From Diadema setosum (Eukaryota > Echinodermata > Echinoidea > Diadematoida > Diadematidae), in assembly GCA_033980235.1 (NCBI GenBank), contig CM067065.1, positions 1,554,347 to 1,618,346 on the forward strand: a stretch of 64,000 bases of DNA. The letters run 5' to 3'. Below, in pieces: positions 34,801 through 43,070 of the stretch; the first letter of the stretch is position 1, and the number at the start of each line of letters is the position of its first letter. The position numbers and the translations under genes are program-made. The notes below the pieces were generated by a model. That model saw only the letters and a program-made list of their open reading frames with translations, was not told where the DNA came from and did not search any database.

Positions 34801-37800
34801 ATTTTCTCTTATTTTTCGTCAATAGAATTCACAGTAATAAGTATTCATGGTTTAAGAGAACCCTTGCGGTACTTGTACTTCACCTGTTCATTTCAGTTAG
34901 GCACGGGGACGGAATTTTTTTTTTCTAACGTTAAAGAATATCACGATTACAATAACCAAAATGCAACCCGATGTCGATAGTTTAAAATGCATGTAGAATG
35001 ATATTTTGATGATGAAGACAGAAATCTTTAACACTGACACTTTCCTGATTTTCAGCTGTACAGTAACCCAAATATATTATCTTGCTATTATATATCTATC
35101 TTGCTCTAACTTGTATGATAATTAGTTTTTAGGGATATATCAAATTTTGGTTTGAATCTGCTATTAGGCGTAGGTTTTTTAATACCCAACGGTTTGCCGT
35201 CACGCTATCTGAATTCATATTAGTAATTCATCATTCCATTTCGTTTCCATCTCTCTTTCTTTCTCTCTCTCTCTCTCTCTCTCTACCCAGAGCTCGACGG
35301 CGAGTATAGTAAGGGTACTAGGTCTCGCGCAGGGACCTAATGATCGCGCATAGCGTAACTGCGTATAGCAAGCAATATTACGCGTAGGACTAAGCGCAAA
35401 ATTTGCCGATACGCCAATGGAATAAACATACCTGACAACCGTTAAACATGAGAAGGAAGCAGGTAAGAAATTTTGATTTCGAACAAATTTTTCACTAAAT
35501 TTCCAATTTTTCGGAACAAATTTTTCACTAAATTTCCAATTTTTTACCTTGTAATTTACCTACCTTAGCTTAAAATCTTTTTTAAGGATGTTGTAGCCTA
35601 GACGTGTCGTCTCGCTTGTCTCGTTCGTATGATCGTAGCCGATAGCATTCGTAATTTGTTCGATCGATCGTTTATAATATTCTACGAAAGCCGAAGCACG
35701 TTACAGCCACAGAGAGGGGCAGACAATTTCACGCATGAAACTACATAGGGCAGCTGCGCGACGTTTACATACCCCGAGAAATTGAACGCATAAAATTAAG
35801 TCCGACATACAAACGGCGACAGCGCACTACTCCGTCATCGTATCATCAGGAGATTCTGGGAGGTGATTTTTCTGCATTTTCGTGATATTTATTGAGAAAT
35901 TCAGGTACGATTGTGGAATAACTTTTATTATAAGAGCATCACAAATTTTCGTGCGCGATATCTAGACCCCTCAACCATACCAAGTGACTTAATACTATTA
36001 GTTATCCCCTGCTTGTTCACGAAATACGGGCAAATATCTACGGTCTGGTGCCATATTCCATGAGGCCGAAGGCCGAATGGAATATGGCACCAGACCGTAG
36101 ATATTTTCCCGTATTTCGTAAGAACAAGCAGGGGGTAACGATTTTATCTTTTAGTGTAAGTGCTAACCTTCTTCTCGCTGATTTCCCCTCGTGAATGATG
36201 TTGAAATCGCCGGCTGTCAGCCATGACCATGTTGACTTAGGCCTACGTCTCGCGAGCTGATTACTGTATGCCCGCATACAATGTACAAACACACGGTACG
36301 TATAGTAAGGGTACTAGGTCTCGCGCAGGGACGTAATGATCGCGCATAGCGTAACTGCGTATAGCAAGCATTAATACGCGTAAGACTAAGCGCAAAATTT
36401 GCCGATACGCCCATGGAATAAACATACCTGACAACCGCTAAAAATGAGAAGGAAGCAGGTAAGAAATTTAGATTTCAAACAAATTTTTCACTAAATTTCC
36501 AATTTTTTGGAACAAATTTTTCACTAAATTTCCAATTTTTTACGTTATAATTCACCTACCTTAGCTTAAAATCTTTTTTTAAGGATGTTGTAGCCTAGAC
36601 GTGTCGTCTCGCTTGTCTCGTTCGTATGATCGTAGCCGATAGAATTCGTAATTTGTTCGATCGATCGTTGATAATATTCTACGAAAGCTGAAGCACGCTA
36701 CAGCCGCAGAGAGGGGCAGACACTTTTACGCATGAAACTACATAGGGCAGCTGCGCGATCTTAACATACCCCGAGAAGGTGAACGCATAAAAAAAAGTCC
36801 GACATACAAACGGCGACAGCGCACTACTCCGTCATCGTATCATCAGGAGATTCTGGGAGGCGATTTTTCTGCATTTTCGTGATATTCATTGAGAAATTCA
36901 GGTTCGATTATGGAATAACTTCTATTATAAGAGCATTTCAAATTTTCGTGCGCGATATCTAGACCCCTCAACCATACAAGCCATTAGCCAGATACGTAAG
37001 CTGCTGTTGTCGTTTATCAAGCGTCTAGTGGTCTCAGGTTATGTGCGTAATACGCTTGAGGACCACGCGCTGTCCATTTGTTTTGTACAGGATTAGCGCG
37101 CACTTTCCTATAAGCGTCTTTGGTACACGCGCAGCTAGCTGTGTAATATGACGTCATATCACGGAATACGGAATATTTATATTCAGTGGTGGATTTAGCG
37201 CATGCGCACAATATAACCTTATCACGGAATACGGGATATATTCAGTGGTTGATTGACCAATGAGATTACAGAATTCACGATCACTAAAAGATAAATGTAC
37301 ATATTTGTATGTGTGTTTGTGTGTGTGTCTGTGTGTGCTTATGCTGAATACATGTTATAGTTATTAATGCAACATCTTTGTGTATATATGCCAAAGTGTA
37401 TTATACAACATACTGTACAAAACGTGTTCTACTCTGTTAAAGAAATGACAGTTTGGTTACAATTATGGTTCACATCTGAATATAGGCTTGTTTTGTTTTG
37501 TTTTTATTTTGTTTTTCTCACATAGGCATTTAATTCTTGTAATACTTGGGCATTCCACACTTCCCTTATTCGGTATCATTCAATCAACTGGTCGAGCTTC
37601 TATCACGTTCTCCGTTTCTCATTCAAAAACACTGATTATTCGGGCTAACAGCCAAACAAACTTGTTTTTAAAGTCCCGTCATACTTCTCTTTGTACAACC
37701 CATTTGAATTTTGACAATTTATCATCATAATTACTGTGTATATTTTTATATTATTGAAAAGGTACACTATAGAACTTTTGTTGTTAATCTTGAACACCCA

Positions 37801-40800
37801 CTAATTGATATATGAGAAATATCGAAATAATGTATTAAAGGGACTGTACAGTACTGGTTTAGGTAAGGATTCATGTTTTGAACATTCCTAAGTGAGATAA
37901 TGAAAAGCCTCTTATGAAATATGAAAGAGCATGTAATTTTAAGAAGGATTCAATGTTTATTTGATGAAAACTGGTTTTCAAATGGCTGAGATATCCAAAA
38001 AAGTGCTAATAATAAAAGGCGACATGCCACAACTTTATTAGGATCTCTTTGTTTCACCTTGTTTTTGGATATCTCAGCCATTTCAAAACCGATTTTCATC
38101 GAATAAACTTTTGATACCCCTTAGAAGTGCATGTTCTTTCACATCTCATAGAGTGGTTTCTGAATATCTCACAAAACGGTAAAAGCTAAATCTTCACCTC
38201 GACCAGAACTGTACACACCCTTTAAAACATGAACTGAAACTTGATTTCCCGAACGAATTTTCTACAAGAAATCAAGTAGGGTACCATACTCCTCAGATTG
38301 CTTGTTGTGCAGATGTCATTACCTACCAAGTGAAAGTTAATCACTTTGTGCACAAATCAATGAATACACCTGGGTTTATGTTACAAATGTCTGAGAAATA
38401 TTCCGTTAATATCAAACAGTACTCTCAGGCAATTTGTTTGTATGAAAGAACTTAGATATTGCAATGCAAGAAACAGACATCTATAAACAAAAAACACATC
38501 TTCGAGTACTTACACAGGAAGTTTGATAGTTGAAAAAAATAAAAAAATAAATGTCCTGTACATAACATGAGTTCCTCACATTATACTATCAGGATTGCGT
38601 TCTTCATAAATCACATCTCATCACACATTGCATTTTGAGTCCATGGCGATTTAATGTATCTCAGAACGCCAATTGAATATGAGGTTCATTATGTGGTGCT
38701 CGAGAATTGTATCAAGAAAGACAAATGAAATCTACGTTTCACCTCATGTGCATGATACCTCGGAACATTACATTATAACAACACTAAAAAAAAAAAAACC
38801 TCTAAAACACTATAATATAATTATGCACTTCAGAAGTCTGAAAACAAGACTAGCATACACCCGGCTACAACCAATAAACTGTTCAATTGCATTATTCAAG
38901 TACAAAATTAGATGTAGTAGTTATGCACCTGTTATGTAAGAATGCACCTCTGTAACGAACCATGAGAACCCTATGACTACTAACTTCATTCCATTTCAGC
39001 TCAGAGATTAAAGATGCACTGAACAGTAGGGCATATATACCTGTGTACTCGCGCATTCATTGCATAAACTGTCTGAACACACGAGATTGGAACAGACGTA
39101 ATCACGACATGATGTCAGCATAATTACAGGAAACAAAACCTGTCCATGATTATGCTTGTGGTAATGATGATGAAGAAAATGATTGTAATAACAATAATAA
39201 TGATAATAATAATAGTACTAATTATAATGACGATAATAATTACAAGAATAATCATAACAATAATAATGACAATAATCATAGTAGTAACAATAAGGATAAT
39301 TGTTAACCTACAGGAGCTAACAGACCGTTTTCTTTCCTTCTGTTATTTGACGATTAATGACAGACTTGATCAGCTTAACCCAATTGTCCAGTGCCCTCCC
39401 CCACTCCCGATTAAAAACCAGCCCAATTGATCTATGCCCATTCATCAGATACCCCACTGTATACGATCACGTGCGCGTAACATGTCTCGACATATCAAAA
39501 CGTGTTGTATTGAAATAAACGTAAAGTGTACTTGAATTGTAGAACTAAATGATATTGCTTTATTTGAAAATGATAAAACTGGCAATAAATCATGTACTGA
39601 GCCACACACCATGTAGTTATATTCCAATGATGCGCTTCAAGAGTTCCTAAAAGAAACTATGCTATGCAAATATTGACTTGTGTTGGTTCTTCCACATGTA
39701 ATGTGACAAAAGGAATATCTAAATACGTGACATATTTTGTAATGATATTTTTTTCTAACTCGTGTCACTTCAGATTTCTTGGATACGCCTACTGAGAAAT
39801 AAAAAATAAACTTCTAATTTACATTCTGCTAGTGGTATAGTCAGTCATACAGTGCAAAGTAATACCTAATGATTATCAAAATACATTGGGATGCACCTTT
39901 TTCTAGAGTTAGCAAAACTGTCATGTTGCCTCAAAGGATGACTACTCATAAGACATCTGTGCTATTAGTAGTAGAAGGCCTAACCCTAATAAGGTCATTT
40001 TACATTTGTACCCCAGACAATAACAAATTTGAGAGAAAAAACAACAACACATGGTTATACATTGTATTGATGTCTACATTCTACGCAGTTAAAAATACTC
40101 AAACCGTTTCAATGATATCTATAATGTTTATATATATATACACTCTATCTTTTATGAATTTATGATATTTTGTATGCAAGACGGACAATATAATTAGCAC
40201 CGCTTAAAAGAAAGAAGGAAATCTTCTGTTTTCATTGAAGCTTTCTACTGACTGAGTGTTACTTCTGGCCGGGATTGGATTAATCTTTGAAGGATTTGAA
40301 AGTAAATATGCAATATCTAGGAAACGAAGTGAATAAGATTTTTAATAATATTTCCTAGTACATTAGAAATACATCCATATTTTGTTATTCATTCATGTAG
40401 AAACATTTAAAAAAAAGTATAGTTGTTTCCCTTCCCTTCCCTTCATGCTTGCTGTAGTTTCTAAGTGAACAGTCTCTCGTCAAGCTTCTAAACTAACTAG
40501 TCAGTTACGTTTCCGTTTATCGCTTGAATTGTGAACGTTGAAGGTTTCAAGACTTCAATTAGATGTTATGAAATGCCAAAAAATAGCTTTTGATGAACCT
40601 CCACTTATGATAAGCAAGTGGTAACTATAGGAACTACCAACAGGCAGAATTTCTTTTTCTTCTTTTTTTAACAGTATTGTCCTTATATATTTTAAGCACA
40701 CCTTTCACTATATAGCGTTCAACACTCAGCTGGAACTCAATAAAGCAAAACTGATAATGAATGAAGTTAACGAAAATGAAGTTCCACTTACCCTCTGCGA

Positions 40801-40870
40801 TGTGTCCACAGACCACAGAAGCAGCTAATGTTAATAGCTGAACAAGATACGTTTTATCCATCACAGACAT
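17869..40870 (-). CDS. Ig-Ig-TM-NLR/LRR receptor gene (disrupted), whole gene span
   Basis: Thirteen exons joined in consistent phase: 40792-40870, 33768-34067, 32031-32372, 31483-31608, 30988-31059, 29493-30142, 27028-27192, 22390-22563, 21678-21851, 20937-21119, 18525-18713, 18135-18227, 17869-17961. Order of domains: signal peptide, V-type Ig, C1-like Ig, transmembrane helix, short acidic tail exon, NLR linker and post-NACHT helical region, LRRs. All junctions up to the NLR exon are phase 1; all after it are phase 0. About 879 codons would be encoded if the TAG at 29994-29996 were absent; with it the product is about 355 residues, a single-pass Ig receptor with a short tail. The joined order is inference from splice signals and phase; no transcript was available. 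The domain mixture is unusual for an NLR. Confidence 0.7.
18135..18227 (-). CDS. Receptor gene, short LRR exon
   Basis: LDGITVNGEALNQLLGQSGR is encoded between ATACAG and CAG/GTATCA, phase 0 at both ends. The paralogue has IDCMTINGMVLKDLLRDSQ at 57440-57511, so the exon is conserved. An earlier GTATGT at about 18158 could serve as alternative donor but would break phase. Confidence 0.7.
18525..18713 (-). CDS. Receptor gene, LRR exon 5
   Basis: Sixty-three codons, phase 0 to 0. Core pattern IRKFSLEIYDLGM ... LAEFFCRLPHLERADLKC then LPKTFFETI is two leucine-rich repeats of the form L-x-x-L-x-L ... LPxLxxxxLKC. The donor GTTAAT is weak, but the paralogous exon at 58049-58225 ends at the same residue with GTAAAT, which supports it. 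Confidence 0.78.
19551..20179 (-). pseudogene. Non-LTR reverse transcriptase C-terminal fragment
   Basis: The minus-strand frame from 20179 contains YNTRQMNELYIPNFRKYTSR and FRYMEPVLWNDMLNLMKLS, the usual tail of CR1/RTE-type reverse transcriptase ORFs (NTR...P...Y.GP..WN.L). The fragment lacks all catalytic motifs and ends toward ATGAAAT-type repeats near 19551. A 5'-truncated LINE inside a receptor intron. Confidence 0.6.
20465..20790 (-). repeat. Probable LINE 3' UTR fragment
   Basis: Three AATTTC hexamers at 20481-20498 (GAAATT on the minus strand), typical of a LINE 3' tail, and a short stem CCTGCGTAAAAG... CGCAGGTCCC upstream of it. No coding sequence remains. Confidence 0.4.
20937..21119 (-). 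CDS. Receptor gene, LRR exon 4
   Basis: Sixty-one codons, TTTACAG before ATT and CAG/GTATCC, phase 0 to 0. IQDLTLTIDTLDTDS opens the first repeat and AQWVCSMPRLLSFSLTC with YMPDGFFSTAA the second. The paralogous exon is 59702-59872; flanking introns also share ATGTTTGCAATAAAGT, so they are true duplicates. Confidence 0.85.
21175..21215. repeat. (TA)n microsatellite
   Basis: Uninterrupted AT dinucleotides in the intron upstream of LRR exon 4. Confidence 0.9.
21678..21851 (-). CDS. Receptor gene, LRR exon 3
   Basis: Fifty-eight codons, phase 0 to 0, starting IQDLKLILCENSQHHSS and continuing AEWVCAVPKLLSLSIKC, FPDKFLSTA. Donor AAG/GTATGT. Very like LRR exon 2 (ENSQHHSS against NESQHDSS), indicating duplication of the exon within the gene. 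The second gene in the window has no counterpart of exons 2 and 3. Confidence 0.85.
22390..22563 (-). CDS. Receptor gene, LRR exon 2
   Basis: Fifty-eight codons, phase 0 to 0: IQDLELFCGNESQHDSS, ARWVCTMPSLSRLRIKC, FPDVFPSTA. Acceptor CTAACAG, donor CAG/GTTTGT. The conserved pattern W-V-C-x-x-P-x-L-x-x-L-x-I-K-C marks the second repeat of the pair. Confidence 0.85.
23252..24377. mobile_element. Inverted-repeat element, host of a nested insertion
   Basis: Left end TTTAAAGGTAGGGGATACC and right end GGGATTCCCTACCTTTAA are inverted partners. The interior is interrupted by a second element at 23425-23990. No transposase. Confidence 0.65.
23425..23990. mobile_element. TTAAAGG inverted-repeat element, copy 1
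   Basis: Arms of over 150 bases: TTAAAGGGAAGGTAAACCC at the left, inverted as GGGTTTATCTTCCCTTTAA at the right, with matching AACATTAGTAGAACACATCA and GGAACCGCTGGATGAGGAGA segments in both arms. Related copies at 53370-53938 and 62282-62859. Non-autonomous DNA transposon. Confidence 0.85.
24497..24826. repeat. GGCCGTGTCACACC element
   Basis: GGCCGTGTCACACCATAACGC, CCAGCACGTAGAAGATTTTC, GTTGCCCGGAGGTGCTCACG and AACCGCAGCCAAGTTTTGAG are shared, with small changes, with 42071-42830. A repeat family present twice in the window. Confidence 0.7.
25680..25968. mobile_element. GC-palindromic element with a 45-C run
   Basis: Ends CAGGGGCCGCGGAACG and CGCTTCCGCGGCCCCTG are inverted. Inside are long G tracts, an uninterrupted 45-base C run (25764-25808), a T run and another G-then-C palindrome. 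Homopolymer lengths may be unreliable in assembly. Proline-rich ORFs here are artefacts. Confidence 0.7.
27028..27192 (-). CDS. Receptor gene, LRR exon 1
   Basis: Fifty-five codons, CATACAG before CGA and CAG/GTAAGC, phase 0 to 0. RTLSISVVNCGRAASRDLA then SVLRKVSITDSQFYMDFYKI. The paralogue at 60358-60519 is about 60 percent identical (RSLFISGVSYGRTVSRHLA, TITDSQFHTDFYEI). It directly follows the NLR exon in phase 0. Confidence 0.85.
27193..29492 (-). other. Intron between NLR exon and LRR exon 1
   Basis: Contains a poly-C/CA stretch at 27541-27580 and most of an inverted-repeat element (28549-29371). The first 250 bases resemble the sequence at 60520-60830 (for example CAAACCTGAAT preceded by a CTT/ACC-rich context), showing that introns were duplicated with the exons. 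Confidence 0.5.
28549..29371. mobile_element. Inverted-repeat element with reiterated GGCAAAACAACGTAT words
   Basis: Ends CGGCCGTGATTTTGCAAAAC and GTCTTGCCGAATCACGGCCG are inverted. The word GGCA(A/G)AACAACGTA or its complement recurs about nine times inside. Non-coding. Confidence 0.65.
29493..30142 (-). CDS. Receptor gene, NLR exon lacking NACHT core, with in-frame TAG
   Basis: 216 codons, acceptor TTTTTTCAAG before AA CCA (phase 1), donor GCG/GTGAGT (phase 0). The first part, QCKEELKEYYRLSQCK then DPLNFIERVELDRI, resembles the linker before the NACHT domain of NLRs. It runs straight into NLSFPEEQF ... GVLTREIVD and VSFPHKLFQEYIAGLYIGNL, the winged-helix and helical region after NACHT (FPH-x-x-x-QEY-x-A is typical). 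No Walker A, Walker B or sensor motif lies between, so the about 300-residue nucleotide-binding core is missing. TAG at 29994-29996 interrupts the shared frame exactly at this join, beside two copies of TGGATAGAAT (29991-30010). This looks like an internal deletion scar. A functional NLR cannot be made from this copy as read. Confidence 0.82.
30649..30735 (+). repeat. LINE 3' end fragment (CR1/L2-like)
   Basis: GAGCGCTATGCAAGTAGCCACTA followed by ATT-rich repeats matches the 3' end of the LINE at 48273-49187 read on its own strand. Only the last about 85 bases are present. Confidence 0.6.
30988..31059 (-). CDS. Receptor gene, acidic juxtamembrane exon
   Basis: A 72-base exon with acceptor TTTTACAG before GA and donor CCGA/GTATGAG, phase 1 at both ends. 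It reads CGWIPCWQRPDRTEGVEEEE then LMP. Splicing gives LPRK-G-CGWIPCW on one side and LMP-K-PSLGSSS on the other with no frame change. Two Cys close to the membrane could be acylated, and the EEEE run is acidic. Symmetric phase means it can be skipped without breaking frame. An alternative reading runs on to a stop, giving a tail without the NLR part. Confidence 0.65.
31483..31608 (-). CDS. Receptor gene, transmembrane exon
   Basis: Acceptor AATTTTAG, donor AAAAG/GTATTG, phase 1 to 1. QRDNLALIIGLVIGVPVIFV and ILCLLAGKFLQQYY form one hydrophobic helix of about 22 residues followed by basic and polar residues, as in type I membrane proteins. It joins the Ig exon ending ILPAQ through a shared glycine codon. 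A poly-C run (31452-31465) lies just inside the following intron. Confidence 0.85.
32031..32372 (-). CDS. Receptor gene, second Ig domain (C1-like)
   Basis: 113 codons between TTTGTACAG and CAAG/GTTAGA, phase 1 to 1. Landmarks: NVTC (strand B Cys, exon residue 36), GFKPNISMFW with the core Trp at 49, a DTYERFETITV strand, and TFICTATG with strand F Cys at 92. The G-F-x-P before W and F-x-C-x-A-x-G are more like C1-set than I- or C2-set domains. An N-terminal Cys pair (ECVDEIQTHQRLC) may form an extra disulphide. NVT, NIS and NGT are N-glycosylation sites. C1 assignment is from motif reading only. Confidence 0.82.
32936..33134 (-). repeat. Interspersed repeat, copy 2 (CGATAAGTCC ends)
   Basis: Reverse-orientation relative of 14791-15015, from ACCGATAAGTCCATATTTGC to ACTTATCGGTTTTTGCG. 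Confidence 0.75.
33294..33446. repeat. Short inverted-repeat element
   Basis: GAATGTTCCACCCGAAGGGTTTGAAATG is matched in inverted form by CATTTCAAACCCTGATGGTGGAACGTTTG; non-coding hairpin in the Ig intron (each arm quoted only in part elsewhere). The loop contains a second small pairing around TATAGG/CTTATAG. Confidence 0.6.
33768..34067 (-). CDS. Receptor gene, first Ig domain (V-type)
   Basis: 99 codons, acceptor ATTGTAG, donor AGCT/GTAAGTA, phase 1 to 1. Landmarks: IRLRCDI with strand B Cys at exon residue 16, VVYWKKES with Trp at 28, ERFDIDENFSLVINDLEVAD, and DEGLYYC with strand F Cys at 80, giving the D-x-G-x-Y-x-C motif. The 63-residue Cys-to-Cys spacing and the RF...FSLVI strands fit a V-set domain. 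It follows the signal peptide through a shared glycine codon. One N-glycosylation site (NST). The whole domain is one exon, as is usual for shuffled Ig domains. Confidence 0.88.
35304..35980. repeat. 677-bp direct repeat, left copy
   Basis: Starts GTATAGTAAGGGTACTAGGT and ends CCCTCAACCATAC; repeated 996-997 bases to the right with only scattered changes. Internally, CAAATTTTTCACTAAATTTC occurs twice in each copy. CpG-rich compared with the surrounding intron. No ORF. Confidence 0.9.
36001..36140. mobile_element. Inverted-repeat element between the direct repeats
   Basis: CCCCTGCTTGTTCACGAAAT pairs with ATTTCGTAAGAACAAGCAGG, and ATCTACGGTCTGGTGCCATA with its exact complement, around a loop TGAGGCCGAAGGCCGA. 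Arms of about 60 bases. It lies exactly between the two 677-bp copies. Confidence 0.75.
36300..36977. repeat. 677-bp direct repeat, right copy
   Basis: Right-hand partner of 35304-35980, near-identical by eye across its whole length. Confidence 0.9.
37835..38225. mobile_element. TTTAAAGG-ended inverted-repeat element
   Basis: ATTAAAGGGACTGTACAGT at the left is mirrored by CTGTACACACCCTTTAAA at the right, and TGGCTGAGATATCCAAAA by TTTTTGGATATCTCAGCCA. A distinct family from 23425-23990 though with similar outer bases. Confidence 0.75.
39170..39303. repeat. AAT-type microsatellite
   Basis: Interrupted ATA/AAT triplets; an isoleucine-rich ORF across it is an artefact. Confidence 0.8.
40792..40870 (-). 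CDS. Receptor gene, signal peptide exon
   Basis: ATG at 40870 opens MSVMDKTYLVQLLTLAASVV then CGHIAE: a short polar start with one lysine, a hydrophobic core and a likely cleavage site near VCG/H. The donor G/GTAAGT is a consensus site, phase 1, matching the Ig exon at 34067. A second in-frame ATG at codon 4 would also serve. This fits an Ig-receptor leader exon. Confidence 0.8.
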
Positions 40871-41397
40871 TCAATTACAGGATTAATCTTACAGAATGAT
40901 TATAGATGAATAAAGTTTTTTATAGATATCCGAAAAAAAACCTGTCAAATAATCACAGCTGCCATTGTTCTCAAAGAAGGGGGACGACACTGTCAAAAAC
41001 AGTCAGGGAAAGGCAGAATTAATTGGTAGAATGGCCGATAATATATAATAAATAAATAATAAAATAATAAAATAATAAATATTGCGCTCCTTCTTTCGAT
41101 GAACCCGTCTGCTCGCTACTGTGTCAACGTTTGCGTATCTTGTAGACTATTTGGCATACAACATACACGTTTACACAGATGATTAAGAGGAGACATAGTT
41201 CGAGTTTCAATTGCCCTTTTAAAAATAAAGCAGGGAATGTCATGTGGGCTGACCCCCCTCCCCCCCCCCCCCACACACACACATACACACCACGCACACA
41301 TTGTAGGTCTCTTCGGTGAAAAAATGAAAAGATAAATACAAAAGCCATGATTCCTCGGGAAAGTTTCACCCATGATATTCTAAAAAGCGGTGATCGG

Positions 41398-41777
41398 AGT
41401 TACAGTTTGTTATTACGAAGGTTCGGTATTCGGAAATGTGATAAACAGAAAATTTAATTGGGTTCTTAATTCTGAAGGTTCGTTACTACGAATCTTGTTT
41501 AGATATTAGTATTAGCGCACCTTAATTAATCGTCATTTTTTGGTGCTTTTTATGGATGCTGCTCTTTATTCCGAAGGTTCATTAATCTGAAACACATAAA
41601 TTTCCTATACCTAGAGGTTCGTTAATCCGAACATTTGTGGCGTTATTCCGAAGGTTCGTTATTCCGGAGATTCGTTAATCCGAAAATGGAATTCGGAATA
41701 ACGAACCTTCGGAATAACGATTCTTCGGACTAAAGAGCCTTCGGAATAACGAACCTTCGGAAAAACGAGCTGTAACC
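41398..41777. mobile_element. Inverted-repeat element with GAAGGTTCGTTATTCCG units
   Basis: Left end GTTACAGTTTGTTATTACGAAGG is mirrored at the right (CCTTCGGAAAAACGAGCTGTAAC). The word CCGAAGGTTCGTTA or its complement recurs about nine times. Non-coding. Confidence 0.8.
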
Positions 41778-41884
41778 TTTTTTATGAGCCATAATGTGGA
41801 TGTAACTATAAAATGTCCCGTTGGGCCCAGTTGATTACGATGTCTAGCATCTAGATCCATAATGTCTTTTACATTCCGCCCTGT

Positions 41885-43070
41885 TACGGCACATTTTGGT
41901 AAATCGCACATTTTGGTAAATTACCAAAATGTGCAGAACATTGACGGCACATTTTGGTAACTTTCTGCTCCTCCACAATCATCACAAAAACAAATTTTGT
42001 AATCTTGTAAGTGCATCTTGTAAGTGCAGTTGGTTTTTGTCCCCACCGAATGAGTTCGGCAGCCTAAAGGCCATATCACAGCTTTCCGGGCAAGATGCGC
42101 GGGCTTGTTGCGTGTAAGGTTTTTCCAGCACGCAGGAAAATCATCTCGCCCGTAGTTGCCCGGAGCTGCGCACGCAAGTCCGATTTACCCGCAGCCAAGT
42201 TTTGAGCAGCACCTCGCAGGCAACTCCCACGCAGTTACTTCGCAGTCCCCGTATGCGGTCAGCGCGGCCAAGATAATGACATTCTGTCATTTCTGTTGGA
42301 CTTCTGCCATTTCCTTCAAGGCCGTGTCACACCTTTCCGGGCAAGCCTTGAGTGCGAAAGATGTGACACGGCCTGGTAGGCCGTGTCACACCTTTCCGGG
42401 CAAGCTACGCGGGCTAGTTGCGAGTAGGGATTTTTCAGCACGCAGGAAAATTTTCTGCGGGCGGACAAGAATGATTATGAGTTTCGCACTTGTTACTTAT
42501 TTGCTAGACGCATGCTACTTACCTTCTACTTGCGTGTATTCCGTTTGACCTGCGTGAGAACTTTCAAACCGATCCGTTTTTCTGTTACGAGCGACTTACG
42601 GGTACTTGGAAGTACCTGCGTTGGAGTTGTCTGCAAGGTGCTGCCGGTAAGGGTCTCCTACTGGTGTTCTGCGTGTACCCCCGCAACTCACTCGGAACAT
42701 AATTTTGAACATGCTCAAGGCCTTGTCATACCGTATCTGGGGAAGTTTGACTTGCGGGGAAGCAAATTTGCTACCCGGAACTCTCCGCAGTTGATCCGCA
42801 CCTGACAGTACCTACCGCGTGACCGTATTATAAATCTCAAGCCCATCCATGGGATTTTAGTTCAGTTACCAAAATGTGCAGATTGTCCAAAATGTGCAGG
42901 CAAATGTGCAGGCAAATCCACTTTTAACTGCACATTTTGGTAACAGTTGATCCCGTCAGGTATAGACCAAAATGTGCAGTTACCAAAATGTGTCGTGACA
43001 TAGTGACGGCACATTTTAGCAACTTGCACATTTTGGTAATTTACCAAAATGTGCCGATTTACCAACATAC
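41885..43070. mobile_element. CACATTTTGGTAA inverted-repeat element with an insertion
   Basis: GGCACATTTTGGTAA and its complement TTACCAAAATGTGCC recur at both ends (41885-41960 and 42868-43070). The middle is occupied by the GGCCGTGTCACACC repeat, so one element has inserted in another. Confidence 0.7.
42071..42830. repeat. GGCCGTGTCACACC element, nested copy
   Basis: AGGCCGTGTCACACCTTTCC occurs in direct and inverted orientation near 42320, 42360 and 42380; CAGCACGCAGGAAAAT, CCGCAGCCAAGTTTTGAGCA and CTCTCCGCAGTTGATCCGC match 24497-24826. A composite of at least two partial copies. Confidence 0.65.

Larger units (their letters stand above)
34068..40791 (-). other. First intron of the receptor gene
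   Basis: About 6.7 kb. Holds a CT repeat near 35255, the 677-bp direct duplication (35304-35980 and 36300-36977), an inverted-repeat element at 36001-36140, a TTTAAAGG-type element at 37835-38225 and an AAT-rich tract at 39170-39303. No exon recognised. Confidence 0.6.

Noticed and set aside
39146..39430. Isoleucine/methionine-rich ORF
   Set aside because: Translation of an AAT/ATG-type microsatellite.
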